Origin: an uncultured Lachnospiraceae bacterium
GTDB lineage: Bacteria; Bacillota; Clostridia; Lachnospirales; Lachnospiraceae
Direction: 5' to 3'
DNA: 57,939 bases
Assembly (NCBI GenBank): GCA_945868305.1
Contig: CAMBKU010000005.1
Span: 1 to 57,939, forward strand
Positions within the stretch are counted from its first letter, which is position 1. Every line of letters begins with the position of its first letter. The notes beneath the pieces were generated by a model. The model made no database searches. It worked only from the letters and a program-made list of their open reading frames with translations, and was not told where the DNA came from. Position numbers and translations under genes: made by a program. Of the stretch, positions 56,921 to 57,939 are shown one piece after another.

Positions 56921-57505
56921 TCATATCTGATTTTTTAATTCTTTTCTGATTCTGCTCATAGACCCCGGTTTGATACCAATATAAGAAGCAATATACCTTA
57001 ACTGCAACCGCTTCTGCAGACTCGGATATTCTTTGCAAAAATGTATGTAACGCTCCTCTGCTGTAAGAAGAAGCAGATTTTTGGCGCGGCTTTCCAGTTT
57101 TTCGATTTCGCTTAAATACATATTTTCAATGCATTTTCCTATTTGCCAATCTAACGATACAATCTCCCGGACTAAAGAGTACGGCAGCCTGACGCATTTA
57201 CATTCCTCTAAGCATTCCACATAAAATGTCGAATGCTTATTTGTTCTATAACACTCTGATCCGAAAAAACAGTTTTCAAATGCAAAACACTTTGTAACTT
57301 CGTTTCCTGCCGCATCTATATAGTATCCTCTGACAACACCGTATATAATATAGTAAAACGACTTTACTTCTTCATCCGCCCGGATAGGATGATCCTCTTT
57401 TTCAAAGGTTACAATAGAGGCATGTGTATCGATAAGTGCTGTCAGCTGATCATTTAAGTCTATTTTCAAGCATTGTTTTAAGTACTCACTTGGCTGTATT
57501 TTCAT
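56921..57505 (-). CDS. Crp/Fnr family transcriptional regulator
   Basis: 194-residue regulator. A cyclic-nucleotide-binding-like beta domain (about 20-120) precedes a short helical C-terminus with an HTH (LRYIASYIGIKPGSMSRIRKEL). No cysteine pattern of FNR type is present. GGCGGAGG precedes the ATG. It is divergent from glpP, with overlapping promoters and a palindrome between. Confidence 0.88.
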   Translation of the reverse strand: MKIQPSEYLKQCLKIDLNDQLTALIDTHASIVTFEKEDHPIRADEEVKSFYYIIYGVVRGYYIDAAGNEVTKCFAFENCFFGSECYRTNKHSTFYVECLEECKCVRLPYSLVREIVSLDWQIGKCIENMYLSEIEKLESRAKNLLLLTAEERYIHFCKEYPSLQKRLQLRYIASYIGIKPGSMSRIRKELKNQI

Positions 57506-57520
57506 AAATCTACCTCCGCC

Positions 57521-57549
57521 TTGCTACTTTAAAAAAAAATTGCTATGAT
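57521..57549 (+). promoter_or_regulatory. Promoter of glpP
   Basis: TTGCTA, 17 nt, TATGAT, sharing TGCTATGATAA with the glp-type operon promoter. Confidence 0.65.
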
Positions 57550-57560
57550 AATTTTATCAT
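57545..57560. promoter_or_regulatory. Palindrome between the Crp/Fnr and glpP promoters
   Basis: ATGATAA-TT-TTATCAT, 7-bp perfect arms, overlapping the -10 of glpP and a -10-like TATCAT of the opposite Crp/Fnr promoter. Confidence 0.5.
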
Positions 57561-57589
57561 AAAATTTAATCCAAGGAGTGAAAAACGTC

Positions 57590-57939
57590 ATGAACCGAAC
57601 CTTTCAAGAAGCCATTGAAGACTCCCCCATCATTGCCGCCGTCAAAAATGATACGGAATTAAAGAAGTGTCTTTGCTGCGACAGCCGGGTTATTTTCATC
57701 CTTTATGGAGACATCTGCAATATTGCTGATATTGTAGACACGGTCAAATCTGCCGAAAAAATTGCCATGGTACATCTTGACCTCATCAGCGGCTTAAGTG
57801 CAAAGGAAATTGCCGTTGATTTCATCAAAAAATATACAAAAGCCGATGGCATCATTTCCACCAAACCGCAGCTTATCAAACACGCAAAAGAGCTGTCCCT
57901 CTATACTGTCATGCGCTTTTTTGTCATTGATTCCATGGC
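57590..57939 (+). CDS. glpP: Glycerol-3-phosphate responsive antiterminator GlpP (3' end outside window)
   Basis: First 116 codons are present; the gene runs off the right edge. The product shows FQEAIEDSPIIAAVKN at the N-terminus, ILYGDICNIADIV, HLDLISGLS and TKADGIISTKPQLIKHAKEL, a pattern I recognise as GlpP. In Bacillus GlpP binds glycerol-3-phosphate and prevents termination in glp leaders. It therefore fits the terminator found before the glycerol-3-phosphate dehydrogenase-type operon, about 4.6 kb upstream. AAGGAG precedes the ATG. Confidence 0.9.
   Translation, partial: MNRTFQEAIEDSPIIAAVKNDTELKKCLCCDSRVIFILYGDICNIADIVDTVKSAEKIAMVHLDLISGLSAKEIAVDFIKKYTKADGIISTKPQLIKHAKELSLYTVMRFFVIDSM

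Overview
The window is chromosomal DNA from a low-GC Gram-positive anaerobe, most likely a member of the Lachnospiraceae (Clostridia). The evidence is the set of Firmicutes-type genes (hprK, whiA, rapZ, EcfA1A2T, type III glutamine synthetase, GlpP), strong AGGAGG ribosome binding sites, TTG and ATG starts, and TTGACA/TATAAT promoters with 17-nt spacers. The genus cannot be fixed from sequence alone. Most genes are on the minus strand. No rRNA, tRNA, CRISPR array, insertion sequence or prophage was seen.

Layout. Positions 100-5000 hold an ABC exporter (permease plus ATPase) downstream of its two-component system. A lone AT-rich Nudix gene (5149) separates this from a translation and transport block on the minus strand: Lrp regulator, aminotransferase, trmL, ecfA1-ecfA2-ecfT, truA, then rplM-rpsI from their own consensus promoter. 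Next come an AIR-synthase-like protein, a VanW wall protein, a newly called 35-residue membrane protein (15264-15371), a small TPR-like protein, a DEDDh exonuclease, a B12-binding radical SAM protein and an orphan RACo-like ferredoxin/ASKHA protein. A MntP-family protein lacks one of the family's two conserved aspartates. An MMPL transporter and a heptad-repeat partner follow a TetR regulator that appears co-transcribed with an HD-GYP protein.

Positions 27400-41300 are core metabolism and regulation: type III glutamine synthetase with an attenuator-like leader, fructose-bisphosphate aldolase, a lipid kinase, a Crh-like HPr (Glu15, Ser46), whiA, rapZ, murB, an M18 aminopeptidase, hprK, uvrC, ftsH, and pyrG on the other strand. 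HPr kinase and its probable Ser46-only substrate sit in the same gene run, so this is a carbon-catabolite-control neighbourhood.

Positions 42900-57939 are more accessory: a zinc-ribbon protein with a WYL regulator, a second two-component system with a UBA-like membrane protein, a GntR/fumarylacetoacetase-like pair, a complete ECF transporter (MptD-type S, T, fused double ATPase) divergent from an AraC regulator with 21-bp-spaced direct repeats, and a three-gene glycerol-3-phosphate dehydrogenase-type operon. That operon has a terminator hairpin in its leader. The GlpP antiterminator that could act on it is encoded at the right edge, cut by the window end. Between them lie a short-chain dehydrogenase whose ribosome binding site is inside a perfect 12-bp hairpin, and a Crp/Fnr regulator.

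The best leads are the GlpP leader circuit, the Shine-Dalgarno-sequestering hairpin with an internal promoter in its loop, the glutamine synthetase attenuator, the AraC operator of the ECF operon, and the Crh-like HPr.
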